Position numbers and translations under genes: made by a program. A stretch of 16,112 nucleotides of DNA from RGIG8597 sp045133795 (GTDB lineage Bacteria > Spirochaetota > GWE2-31-10), in NCBI GenBank assembly GCA_045133795.1, contig JBGUUT010000085.1, forward strand, positions 1-16,112, given 5' to 3'. This document shows positions 7,274-14,002 of the stretch, one piece after another. The notes below the pieces were generated by a model. That model was not told the DNA's origin. It did not search any database and saw only the letters and a program-made list of their open reading frames with translations. Each line of letters begins with the position of its first letter. The stretch's first letter is position 1.

Positions 7274-7302
7274 GTTATATCTTAATTATTAAAATAATTC
7301 AA
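7274..7302 (-). promoter_or_regulatory. Candidate sigma-70-type promoter of gtrA
   Basis: On the minus strand TTGAAT (7297-7302), a 17-nt spacer and TATAAC (7274-7279) are followed after six bases by the gtrA ATG. The start of transcription would fall at or next to the A of the start codon. It is back-to-back with the sigma-28-like promoter, whose -35 begins at 7311. Confidence 0.55.
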
Positions 7303-7310
7303 TCTGCCTC

Positions 7311-7337
7311 TAAACAAGTAAATTGCACTTCCGATAA
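7311..7337 (+). promoter_or_regulatory. Sigma-28 (FliA) type promoter of the 7TM-LuxR gene
   Basis: TAAA (7311-7314), exactly 16 nt, then CCGATAA (7331-7337). This equals the core of the flagellar sigma-28 consensus with ideal spacing. The start would be near 7345, just before the AGGA ribosome site and 15-20 nt before the ATG at 7362. Confidence 0.75.
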
Positions 7338-7361
7338 GAGAAAAAAATATCAGGAAAAAAC

Positions 7362-9257
7362 ATGGAAATAAACGAAGCTTTAATAATTATATTTTTAATG
7401 GGACTTTCGGTTCCGTTATTCTCATATCATATTTTTTTATTGGCAAAAACGGCTCGCAAGATAAATTATTATTTTGCAGTTTTTTCTATATTGTATTCTA
7501 TTTATATTGTTTTATTTTCGGCAATACCGCAGACATCTCTGATTGGAACGAGTGTTTTTCAATTGATTCCGATGATAAAATTATTTGTTGTATTGGGGAT
7601 TATTTATTCATATCACGGAATTATAAGATATGGATTTAAAATTAAATTTCCTCTTATTATGAGTATTTATTACGGAATAATTGCACTGGGGTCTTTGACA
7701 TGGTTGCTGTTTGTAATTTCTCGTTGGAATTATCCGATGACGATTTCAAATTTGGCAATGGAAATTTGTATTCAAATATTATTGCTTAGTTTTTATGTTG
7801 TTTTACTTTATTTTATGTTTAACAGCAAAAAAGAAGAAAAAAAGTCTCTGTATATAATTTTAACTTGCGTTATGGCTCTTTTCTTAATGCTTTCAATATT
7901 GAGCTATGTTTTTCCTTATTTAGAAATGTTTCGTTATTTCTTGATTTATATTCCGATTGTTCTTTATGTTTATTCTTTTTATATATTTAATATGTTTGTG
8001 AAATACGAAAGTCTTCAAGAAGAAGAATATGAAGAAGAACGTCAAGAAACAGTAGAAAAATTACTTGTTGCTCAGGAGAAATCTGTAGGCAATAACAAAA
8101 GTAAGGTTCATGATAATTTAAATACCGACCCGGAAATGAAAATAAATATTCCGTTTACTGAAGAACTTCAGAAAAATATAGAACATTATAACAGTATTAA
8201 TAAAGCAGTGCCGTTAAATGCTTCTTTACAGGAAGAAATTCTTCTTCATGCAAAAAGAAGTTCATTTGATGATTTTATTCATTCTCTTTTTACTTTTATC
8301 TACAATACAAAAAATTGTTCACAACAGTATAATTTGAAGATTGAGTGCGGAAATGAAAATATATTTTTATCATGCGGAGATTTTCTGTTGTCGGCAGGTG
8401 ATAAGTCGCTCAATATGGAAAAAATGCGATTGATTCAGTTGAAAAAAAGTACAGAAGAGTTAGGCGGAACTTTGTCGCTTATAAAAAATCAGGAAAACGG
8501 CGGAATGATTATGCGTTTGAAATTTCCGTGTTTAAATGAGACTGATAGTGAAGATACAAAAGTAATTCCTTTTAAAGAAGGATTGCCGACAGTTTTGTTG
8601 GTGACAGATTCGGCAGATTCGTTATGTTTCTTTTCAAATATTTTTTGTGATAAGTATAATTTGATTTCAGTTTCGGTAATCGAGGATGTTGAGCAAAAAT
8701 TAATTTCCGGAGATTTTTTCTGTTTGATTTGTGCATTGAGCAGTGACGGTCAAGCTCAAGAGGTTTATTATACAATTGATAATCAACCGGCATTTTCTGC
8801 GTTACCGATTTTAATGCTTGTAAATGAACATCAATCATACTTGGAGTTGAAAAATTATCGTCAATTCAAAACTGTCGAATGGGTTAATCCGGTAGAAGCT
8901 GATGTTATAATGGCGGAACTTGAAGCGTTGCAATTGAAAATGGAACAAACTCGTACCAGAAACATAGAAGCTATTGATAATAAAATGAATTTTGCTCCTC
9001 AGGAAGACGGAAAAGTTAATGATAAAAAATCAATCATTACTCAAAAAATGTTTGATGAAAAGGTACAACTGTACGGTCTTACAAACAATGAAAAAGTAAT
9101 TACCGTTTTGTTATTACATGGTTTTGAATATAGAGAAATTGCTTCTAAAACAAAAGCTTCTATGGATAAAGTTTTGGCAATAACAGATGCAATTTACAGA
9201 AAGACCGGAACATCTTCTAAGATAGAACTTATAGATTTATTTTTGAGGAATGCTTGA
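7362..9257 (+). CDS. 7TM membrane regulator with degenerate kinase and receiver domains and a LuxR-type HTH
   Basis: 631 residues. Seven hydrophobic spans fill residues 5-213 (about 5-27, 36-54, 66-88, 96-119, 131-153, 161-184, 191-213). An acidic, probably coiled linker follows (215-240). Residues about 260-390 end in a stretch like the last part of a NarL-type histidine-kinase ATPase domain (EELGGTLSLIK..GGMIMRLKFP, 365-389), but no N-box or complete ATP lid is seen. HDNL at 250-253 may be a trace of the phosphorylated-histidine motif. Residues about 408-525 have receiver-domain strand order (TVLLVTD, FFCLICA, LPILMLV, VEWVNP), yet the phospho-aspartate, Thr/Ser and Lys positions are Cys/Ala, Val and Asn. 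Residues 563-631 are a LuxR/GerE-type HTH beginning YGLTNNEKVITVLLLHGFEY. It looks like a two-component pathway collapsed into one membrane-bound transcription factor working without phosphotransfer. The start has AGGA six bases upstream. No gene symbol is assigned. Confidence 0.8.
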   Translation: MEINEALIIIFLMGLSVPLFSYHIFLLAKTARKINYYFAVFSILYSIYIVLFSAIPQTSLIGTSVFQLIPMIKLFVVLGIIYSYHGIIRYGFKIKFPLIMSIYYGIIALGSLTWLLFVISRWNYPMTISNLAMEICIQILLLSFYVVLLYFMFNSKKEEKKSLYIILTCVMALFLMLSILSYVFPYLEMFRYFLIYIPIVLYVYSFYIFNMFVKYESLQEEEYEEERQETVEKLLVAQEKSVGNNKSKVHDNLNTDPEMKINIPFTEELQKNIEHYNSINKAVPLNASLQEEILLHAKRSSFDDFIHSLFTFIYNTKNCSQQYNLKIECGNENIFLSCGDFLLSAGDKSLNMEKMRLIQLKKSTEELGGTLSLIKNQENGGMIMRLKFPCLNETDSEDTKVIPFKEGLPTVLLVTDSADSLCFFSNIFCDKYNLISVSVIEDVEQKLISGDFFCLICALSSDGQAQEVYYTIDNQPAFSALPILMLVNEHQSYLELKNYRQFKTVEWVNPVEADVIMAELEALQLKMEQTRTRNIEAIDNKMNFAPQEDGKVNDKKSIITQKMFDEKVQLYGLTNNEKVITVLLLHGFEYREIASKTKASMDKVLAITDAIYRKTGTSSKIELIDLFLRNA

Positions 9258-9293
9258 TTGTATAAAAATGTGTTCTTTTTTATAAAAAAAAGC

Positions 9294-9321
9294 TTGAAAA
9301 AAAAATATAATGTGTTATAAA
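9294..9321 (+). promoter_or_regulatory. Candidate promoter of tRNA-Gly
   Basis: TTGAAA (9294-9299), a 16-nt spacer, then TATAAA (9316-9321), with TGTG just before the -10 as in extended -10 promoters. The start would be near 9329, about 13 nt before the mature tRNA. Confidence 0.55.
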
Positions 9322-9341
9322 GCAAATAACTTAATATCAAT

Positions 9342-9414
9342 GCAAGAATAACTCAGTTGGTAGAGTGCGACCTTGCCAAGGTCGATGCCGAGGGTTCGAG
9401 TCCCTTTTCTTGCT
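9342..9414 (+). tRNA. tRNA-Gly (anticodon GCC)
   Basis: 73 nt. The acceptor GCAAGAA/TTCTTGC is a perfect 7 bp (9342-9348 with 9407-9413) with discriminator T. The D-arm is ACTCAGTTGGTAGAGT, the anticodon stem CGACC/GGTCG holds the loop TTGCCAA (anticodon 9375-9377), and the T-loop is TTCGAGT. No CCA is encoded. It is followed by its own terminator. Confidence 0.97.
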
Positions 9415-9420
9415 CAGTGA

Positions 9421-9451
9421 ATCACCTTGCTTTTGCAAGGTGATTTTTTTT
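9421..9451 (+). terminator. Terminator of tRNA-Gly
   Basis: A perfect 10-bp stem ATCACCTTGC/GCAAGGTGAT (9421-9430 with 9435-9444) with a TTTT loop, followed by seven T (9445-9451). It begins 6 nt after the tRNA. Confidence 0.95.
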
Positions 9452-9539
9452 GTCTATACATCATTCATAAAAGGTAGATTTTATTAATTTGTTGAAATAT
9501 ATGTGTCTTGTGGTTGTTTGAGTAAAAGCATTGAGACAT

Positions 9540-9568
9540 AAAAAAACGCCTGATTAATATCAGACGTT
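9540..9568 (-). terminator. Terminator of tRNA-Leu
   Basis: On the minus strand, AACGTCTGAT, loop ATTA, ATCAGGCGTT (9568 down to 9545; 10 bp with one T-G pair) runs into a T-tract (complement of 9540-9546). It lies 9 nt past the tRNA 3' end. Confidence 0.9.
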
Positions 9569-9577
9569 ATATAAATT

Positions 9578-9661
9578 TGGGACAGATGGGACTCGAACCC
9601 ACAACCGGAACCCCGGACTAGCACCTCAAGCTAGCGTGTCTACCAATTCCACCACCATCCC
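9578..9661 (-). tRNA. tRNA-Leu (anticodon GAG)
   Basis: 84-nt class II tRNA on the minus strand. The acceptor GGGATGG pairs with CTGTCCC (9655-9661 with 9579-9585, two wobble pairs), with discriminator A. The anticodon stem CTAGC/GCTAG holds the loop TTGAGGT (anticodon complement of 9625-9627). A long variable arm and the T-loop TTCGAGT are present. No CCA is encoded. Confidence 0.96.
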
Positions 9662-9677
9662 GTTGGTGTTAAAACTG

Positions 9678-9703
9678 AACGCAGTATAAAAAAATACTGC
9701 GTT
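9678..9703. repeat. Perfect 10-bp inverted repeat overlapping the tRNA-Leu promoter
   Basis: AACGCAGTAT (9678-9687), six A, then ATACTGCGTT (9694-9703). It lies 19 nt past the stop codon of citrate synthase on the minus strand. It could end that transcript, although no T-run follows the stem in that direction. It also holds the -10 of the tRNA-Leu promoter, so terminator and promoter functions overlap. Confidence 0.85.
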
Positions 9704-9712
9704 AACTGTCAA
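9683..9712 (-). promoter_or_regulatory. Promoter of tRNA-Leu
   Basis: On the minus strand, consensus TTGACA (9707-9712) is followed after 18 nt by TATACT (9683-9688), placing the start about 15 nt before the tRNA. The -10 lies inside the perfect inverted repeat at 9678-9703. Confidence 0.65.
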
Positions 9713-9721
9713 GTAAAAAAA

Positions 9722-11029
9722 TTAAATATGACGATCTTCCATTGGAATATAATGAGCTTCTTCGGAACCGATATAAAGTTGTCGAGGTCGTCCTATTTTT
9801 GGTTTATCATCGCGCATTTCTTTCCATTGAGCAATCCAGCCCGGCATTCGTCCGATAGCAAACATTACGGTAAACATATTGGTCGGAATTCCCAGTAATC
9901 TGTATACAAGTCCACTGTAAAAATCAACATTCGGATAGAGTCTGCGTTCTACAAAATAATCATCACGTAGAATACGTTCTTCCAGTTCGAGTGCGATTTC
10001 TAGTAACGGGTCTAAATTTTTGTTTTTAACCAGTTTTTTCATACAAATATTACGAATGATGGCAGCTCTCGGGTCATAAGTTTTGTAAACTCGGTGTCCT
10101 ACTCCCATTAAACGGAAAGATTCATTTTTCGATTTTGCTTTTTCTAAAACATCAGTTACTTGAATTTTTTCACGATGAATCCATTGCAGCATTTCGATTA
10201 CTTTTTGGTTTGCTCCTCCGTGTAGCGGTCCCCATAAGGCACAAATTCCGGCACATATCGATGCATATAAATTTACACGGCTGCTTCCTACCAGTTTTAC
10301 GGTAGATGTAGAACAGTTTTGTTCATGGTCTGCATGTAAGATTAAGAGGACGTTTAGTAATTTTACGTAATCTTCGTCGATTTCATAAGGTTTTACCGGA
10401 CTTGCAAACATCATATTTAAGAAATTAGCACAATATTGCAAATCAGGACGCGGATAAACGAAAGGCTCTCCTTTAAACTTTTTGTATGAAAACGCTGCTA
10501 TTGTACGAATGGTTGAAATTAATCTGGCAATTGTAATATCAAGAGATTCCTTTTGGAAAAATTGTCCTTCCAAGTCAAAAACATCTTGGTAAAAAATTGA
10601 AAGACTGTTAATCATCATTGACAATGTCGCCATTGGATGAGCTTGTTGCGGAATATTGTGAAAAAAATGAATCATATCTTCATGCAACAATGAGTATTCG
10701 TTTAGATAACTTGAGAAAACGGATAATTCATCTTTTGTTGGTAAATGACCGTATATTAAAAGATAAGCAGTTTCAACAAAAGTTGAATGATTGGCCAGTT
10801 CTTCTATAGGTATTCCGCGGTAACGTAAAATACCTTGTTGACCGTCAACAAAAGAAATTGCACTTTTATATGCACTTGTATTTTGATAACCGGGATCGTA
10901 AGTTATTAAACCGGTTTCTGCACGTAAATTACTTATATCAAGCCCCGGATTTCCTCCGCTGCCGTTGATTATGCCTAACTTGTGTATTTGTCCGTCATAA
11001 TGTAATTCCGCTGTTGTTGTGTTTATCAT
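9722..11029 (-). CDS. gltA: Citrate synthase, type II
   Basis: 435 residues; condenses oxaloacetate and acetyl-CoA to citrate. Active-site signatures of the hexameric bacterial type are present: HADHEQNCSTSTVKLVGSS (232-250), GPLHGGANQ (267-275, His270), MGVGHRVYKTYDPRA (308-322, His312 and Arg321), and PNVDFYSGL (366-374, catalytic Asp369). The N-terminal domain with YDPGYQNTSA and GILRYRGIPIEEL is complete, so this is full length. The start has an excellent ribosome site (AAGGAGG, seven bases before the ATG). No aconitase or isocitrate dehydrogenase gene is adjacent, so how far the cycle runs, perhaps only toward glutamate, is open. The long upstream leader contains a hairpin and a repeated octamer (see the gap entry). 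Its transcript runs toward tRNA-Leu on the same strand. Confidence 0.97.
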   Translation of the reverse strand: MINTTTAELHYDGQIHKLGIINGSGGNPGLDISNLRAETGLITYDPGYQNTSAYKSAISFVDGQQGILRYRGIPIEELANHSTFVETAYLLIYGHLPTKDELSVFSSYLNEYSLLHEDMIHFFHNIPQQAHPMATLSMMINSLSIFYQDVFDLEGQFFQKESLDITIARLISTIRTIAAFSYKKFKGEPFVYPRPDLQYCANFLNMMFASPVKPYEIDEDYVKLLNVLLILHADHEQNCSTSTVKLVGSSRVNLYASICAGICALWGPLHGGANQKVIEMLQWIHREKIQVTDVLEKAKSKNESFRLMGVGHRVYKTYDPRAAIIRNICMKKLVKNKNLDPLLEIALELEERILRDDYFVERRLYPNVDFYSGLVYRLLGIPTNMFTVMFAIGRMPGWIAQWKEMRDDKPKIGRPRQLYIGSEEAHYIPMEDRHI

Positions 11030-11430
11030 TATAAAACCTCCTTAAAGCAATCCAAAATGCTACTTACACTTTTTGGGGGGTACACTTTATGTCTAAAAAA
11101 TTTATTCTAAATTGCGTTTATTTAGCTTTTTTTATTTTAAGCTTGCAATTTATAAAAAACAGTGATTGAGAAATTTCTATAATAAACCATTATATAAGGT
11201 AAATTGTCAAGAAAACTTGACATATAGAAAAATAAAGTTCATATCATCTAACATAATTTTCCGGATAAATCTTTAATATCTGTGAAAAAATTATGATAGA
11301 AGTTGAAAAATGCTTTTCTGATAATCAAAAATAAATTTACTACACCGGTTTAAGGTGATATGTTATAGAAAATGATTGTCCGTATTATACAATTTTATTA
11401 TTTAAATTATTTTAAGGATAGACGTTAAAT
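11030..11430. other. 401-nt divergent intergenic region between gltA and the 517-residue gene
   Basis: No gene is seen. It holds, left to right: the gltA ribosome site; two TACACTTT octamers (11065-11072, 11081-11088) around a run of six G (11075-11080); a long imperfect hairpin (AAATTGC 11109-11115 with GCAATTT 11145-11151, inner AGCTT/AAGCT); and the palindrome TGTCAAG-AAAA-CTTGACA (11205-11222), which places a TTGACA box on each strand. On the minus strand that box with TTTATT (11181-11186, spacing 18) is a reasonable gltA promoter, giving a leader of about 145 nt. Toward the plus-strand gene no -10 of similar quality was found. Confidence 0.6.
11181..11210 (-). promoter_or_regulatory. Candidate gltA promoter
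   Basis: On the minus strand, consensus TTGACA (11205-11210), an 18-nt spacer and TTTATT (11181-11186). A better TATAAT (11189-11194) is only 10 nt from the -35 and cannot pair with it. The -35 is one arm of a perfect palindrome, a possible operator position. Confidence 0.4.
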
Positions 11431-12984
11431 ATGAATACATCTCAAAGAAAGAATGTAAGACAAGAGTCTGCAGACTCTTCATTTATAGATAAGTTGTTAG
11501 AATTTTTTACGGGAAAAAATAATGAAGAACGTTTGAAGGAAAAACAGCTTAAAAATATTGGACACAATTTGTCACAGAATTCAAAATTTTTTAATGTTCG
11601 AAAAATGCTTATTCAACCGTCGTTTTCTTCAGTGGTATATACGATATTTCGTAATTCTCAGCAAATAGCGAAATATTTTGACTTAAAAAACAGACGTTCT
11701 TCCATTAAAGAATTTCTTATTGAATCAATGTTGGATAAAAAAGCAAAAGAATTAAAAGATTCGTTGGATTCAGATAAGATTATCGATTATGTCAGAACAT
11801 CTCAAGACCCAGCCAAAGCGATTGCTGTAGTTCAGAAGCGATTAAAACAGTTTATATCTTATTTTGATAGTAGAAAAGCTGCGGAAATTAATCATACCTA
11901 TAATCAAATTTGTAATTTATCGAATCTGATTTGTTATGAATGGTATTTTTTTATTCGTAAATTTGATTCATCAATCAGTGAATCGAATCTTACTTATTCA
12001 CCGTCATTTGTTCCTTTAGAAGGTAAATATGTAAATGAAGATTTAATTGCGATAAATGATGAGCTTAACAGTGTGAATTTAAATGAGGATTTTGAAAATG
12101 TTTTTCATTATCTAGAAGAAGTATCTCATGATAAAGGGATTTGTACTTGTTTGAGAAAAACTATCGATAATATGAAAAAACTTAAAAATCATGGTTGTAT
12201 GACAAAAATGATTTGTCTTATCATGGAAGACCCTTATTTTAAGCCAAAGTCATTTTCGACTAATGAAAAAATTCTTACTGATTATTTGAAAAAGATTCAG
12301 GATCTTACAAAACAAACTCTGAAAGAAGTTGTTGCTATTTTAAATCGTGACAAAGTGAATGATTTAGTTTCTCAGATTTTTAATTCTACAATTATTTCAC
12401 GCATGAAAAATTATTCTCCGAGAATGGCTGATTTTCTTGTAAGTAAAGGTGTGCCGTCAACATTAGATTATATAGATCCGCTGAATTACATTAATGCATT
12501 CTTAATAGATATTTGTCTGAGTGAGATAAAAGAAAGAATAGATGTCCTTGTAATCAAAGGCGAATGGAAAACTTCTGATACATCTCGTGAATTTGTGGCT
12601 GTATTAGAGGATATTAATAAAATGGTGAAAAAAGTTGCAGATTTTGATGCTCGTTGTGCGGATGACGGAGCTTACGGAAAGGATTTGCGACGTCATTCAG
12701 TTGTAGTAAAAGATTCAGCAGCAAAGGCTTCTGTACGTCGTACGGTTGATGAAATTAACGGTGAAGCTTTAGAGCTTATTAATGAAACAATTGTTCTTTG
12801 CGTGGAAATCGGTAAGACATTAAAAACACTTATCGAAGATTACAATTTGGCAGTTCCGATATTAATTGTTAATTTTAAGAAAATAAAATGGACTTTTAAT
12901 GATGATTTTAATACAGATATGGTAATGATTTATAAAAAAGTAGCGAATATGGTGAACGTTTTAAAACGTTATGCCAAAAAATAA
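11431..12984 (+). CDS. Conserved-looking helical protein of unknown function
   Basis: 517 residues, not recognised with confidence. It may belong to a spirochaete-specific family of unknown function (DUF5312 comes to mind, but this is recall, not a search). It has no signal peptide, no clear membrane span and no catalytic motif I can name. Predicted character is mostly helical, rich in Lys, Asp, Asn and Ser, with coiled-coil-like stretches around residues 95-140 and 280-320, and a basic N-terminal 60 residues. Codon use matches the neighbours, so recent transfer is not suggested. AAGGA lies 12 nt before the ATG, rather far. The SUI1-like gene begins 10 nt after its stop (if that start is right) and the pair ends at a terminator, so they are probably one operon. 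Confidence 0.75.
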   Translation: MNTSQRKNVRQESADSSFIDKLLEFFTGKNNEERLKEKQLKNIGHNLSQNSKFFNVRKMLIQPSFSSVVYTIFRNSQQIAKYFDLKNRRSSIKEFLIESMLDKKAKELKDSLDSDKIIDYVRTSQDPAKAIAVVQKRLKQFISYFDSRKAAEINHTYNQICNLSNLICYEWYFFIRKFDSSISESNLTYSPSFVPLEGKYVNEDLIAINDELNSVNLNEDFENVFHYLEEVSHDKGICTCLRKTIDNMKKLKNHGCMTKMICLIMEDPYFKPKSFSTNEKILTDYLKKIQDLTKQTLKEVVAILNRDKVNDLVSQIFNSTIISRMKNYSPRMADFLVSKGVPSTLDYIDPLNYINAFLIDICLSEIKERIDVLVIKGEWKTSDTSREFVAVLEDINKMVKKVADFDARCADDGAYGKDLRRHSVVVKDSAAKASVRRTVDEINGEALELINETIVLCVEIGKTLKTLIEDYNLAVPILIVNFKKIKWTFNDDFNTDMVMIYKKVANMVNVLKRYAKK

Positions 12985-12994
12985 ACGAGGTATT

Positions 12995-13309
12995 ATGGAA
13001 GTTTTTTCTTATACATCCGGCGAGGAAATCCCGGCAGAATATTTTGATAAAAAAGGAAATTTTATCGGTCCGCCTAAAAAAGGTGACGGTATAATAAGAG
13101 TTCGTCTTGAAAAAAGCGGACGAGGCGGAAAAACGGTTACGGTAGCTGCCGGATTTGATTCGTCTCATGATATTAATGAATTGTGCAGTGCATTAAAAAA
13201 GAAAGCCGGCTGCGGCGGAAGTGCAAAAAACGGAAGTATCGAAATTCAAGGTGATAAACGTGAATTGGTGATGCAATTTTTAAAGGATAAAAACTTTAAA
13301 GTAAAATAA
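12995..13309 (+). CDS. yciH: SUI1/eIF1-like (YciH family) protein
   Basis: 104 residues from the ATG at 12995. The C-terminal 70 residues carry the SUI1 fold signature: SGRGGKTVTVAAGF, then LCSALKKKAGCGGSAKNG and IEIQGDKREL, close to bacterial YciH. Bacterial members bind the small ribosomal subunit and can act like initiation factor 1 or 3 on start-codon choice, but the role in spirochaetes is not established. An in-frame ATG at 12971 would overlap the previous gene and has no ribosome site; GAGG stands four bases before 12995, a tight but usable spacing. A terminator follows at 13329-13357. Confidence 0.88.
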   Translation: MEVFSYTSGEEIPAEYFDKKGNFIGPPKKGDGIIRVRLEKSGRGGKTVTVAAGFDSSHDINELCSALKKKAGCGGSAKNGSIEIQGDKRELVMQFLKDKNFKVK

Positions 13310-13328
13310 TAATATTTAGTACTGAACG

Positions 13329-13357
13329 GACAGGAGATTTTGTTTCCTGTCTTTTTT
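13329..13357 (+). terminator. Terminator after the SUI1-like gene
   Basis: The stem GACAGGA (13329-13335) with TCCTGTC (13345-13351) has a 9-nt loop and is followed by six T (13352-13357). It isolates the flagellar genes from the preceding operon. Confidence 0.9.
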
Positions 13358-13397
13358 ATTTTTTAGATAAATTACAAAAACAATCATCATTTTTTTA

Positions 13398-13424
13398 TTA
13401 AGTATTTTTTTTATATTCCGACAT
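13398..13424 (+). promoter_or_regulatory. Candidate sigma-28-like promoter of the flgN-flgK(-flgL) operon
   Basis: TTAA (13398-13401), 16 nt, CCGACAT (13418-13424); shifting by one gives TAAG with 15 nt. The pattern is TAAA-16-CCGATAA, so spacing is right but both boxes have mismatches. A small hairpin CCGTTT/AAACGG (13446-13461) lies in the leader. The position is sensible for late flagellar genes. Confidence 0.4.
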
Positions 13425-13498
13425 TCCTTCATAGAAGCAGTCTATCCGTTTAGAAAAACGGTCTGAATGCTTTAAATCTAACAGTATGGAGACCACGG

Positions 13499-13990
13499 AT
13501 GGTACCAGAAGAAAACGGATTATTAGTAAATAAACTTTCTTTGTACGGAACGCTTCAAGAAATTTTGCAACAATTGTGTAGTCTTGCGGATGAAAAAAAG
13601 AAAGTAATATCAAATCAAGATTGGGAAAGACTTTCAACTATTACAAATGAACAAAACGATTTGAAAGGATCACTTTCGGCAACGGAACGCAGATTGGAAC
13701 GCCTTTTGTCACGTATAAAAACAGAAGATATTTTATCAAAAGATACGGCAGATACAATAACAGAAAATCTTATAACGACAAAAAAAGAAGAAATAAAAAA
13801 AATGATTTTGCAGTATCGTGAAGCTGAGGCGATTAATGTGGCACTTTTAAAAGATGCACTTTATGTTGCTAAATTAAAAGCTTCAAAGTTATTTAATAAT
13901 GTTCCGTTCGGCGGAAATACATATAGTGTAGGAAAAAATAACAGACGTTCGGGTGCCGGTGCTCCGGTAATGTTTAGACGAACAATTTAG
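13499..13990 (+). CDS. flgN: FlgN-like flagellar export chaperone
   Basis: 163 residues with almost continuous helix to about residue 130: alternating Leu/Ile and charged positions, with the early LQEILQQLCSLADEKKKVI typical of FlgN. The tail is Gly/Asn/Arg-rich and disordered. FlgN chaperones bind hook-associated proteins FlgK and FlgL in the cytoplasm and bring them to the export gate. Its place 12 nt before flgK and ahead of flgL supports the call more than sequence does, since FlgN is weakly conserved. The start has GGAG seven bases upstream. It is the first gene after a terminator and a sigma-28-like sequence. Confidence 0.85.
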   Translation: MVPEENGLLVNKLSLYGTLQEILQQLCSLADEKKKVISNQDWERLSTITNEQNDLKGSLSATERRLERLLSRIKTEDILSKDTADTITENLITTKKEEIKKMILQYREAEAINVALLKDALYVAKLKASKLFNNVPFGGNTYSVGKNNRRSGAGAPVMFRRTI

Positions 13991-14002
13991 AAAGGAGAAT
14001 AT

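Noticed and set aside
9261..9284. Terminator directly after the 7TM-LuxR gene
   Set aside because: The hairpin TATAAAAA/TTTTTATA is AT-only and is followed by an A-run, not a T-run. The gene may instead end at the tRNA-Gly terminator.
9845..9875. CCGATAG inside gltA on the plus strand
   Set aside because: There is no TAAA-like box at the right distance and no gene downstream on that strand.
12971..12994. Longer SUI1-like protein starting at ATG 12971
   Set aside because: It overlaps the end of the previous gene, lacks a Shine-Dalgarno sequence, and the extra eight residues are not part of the domain; GAGG precedes 12995.
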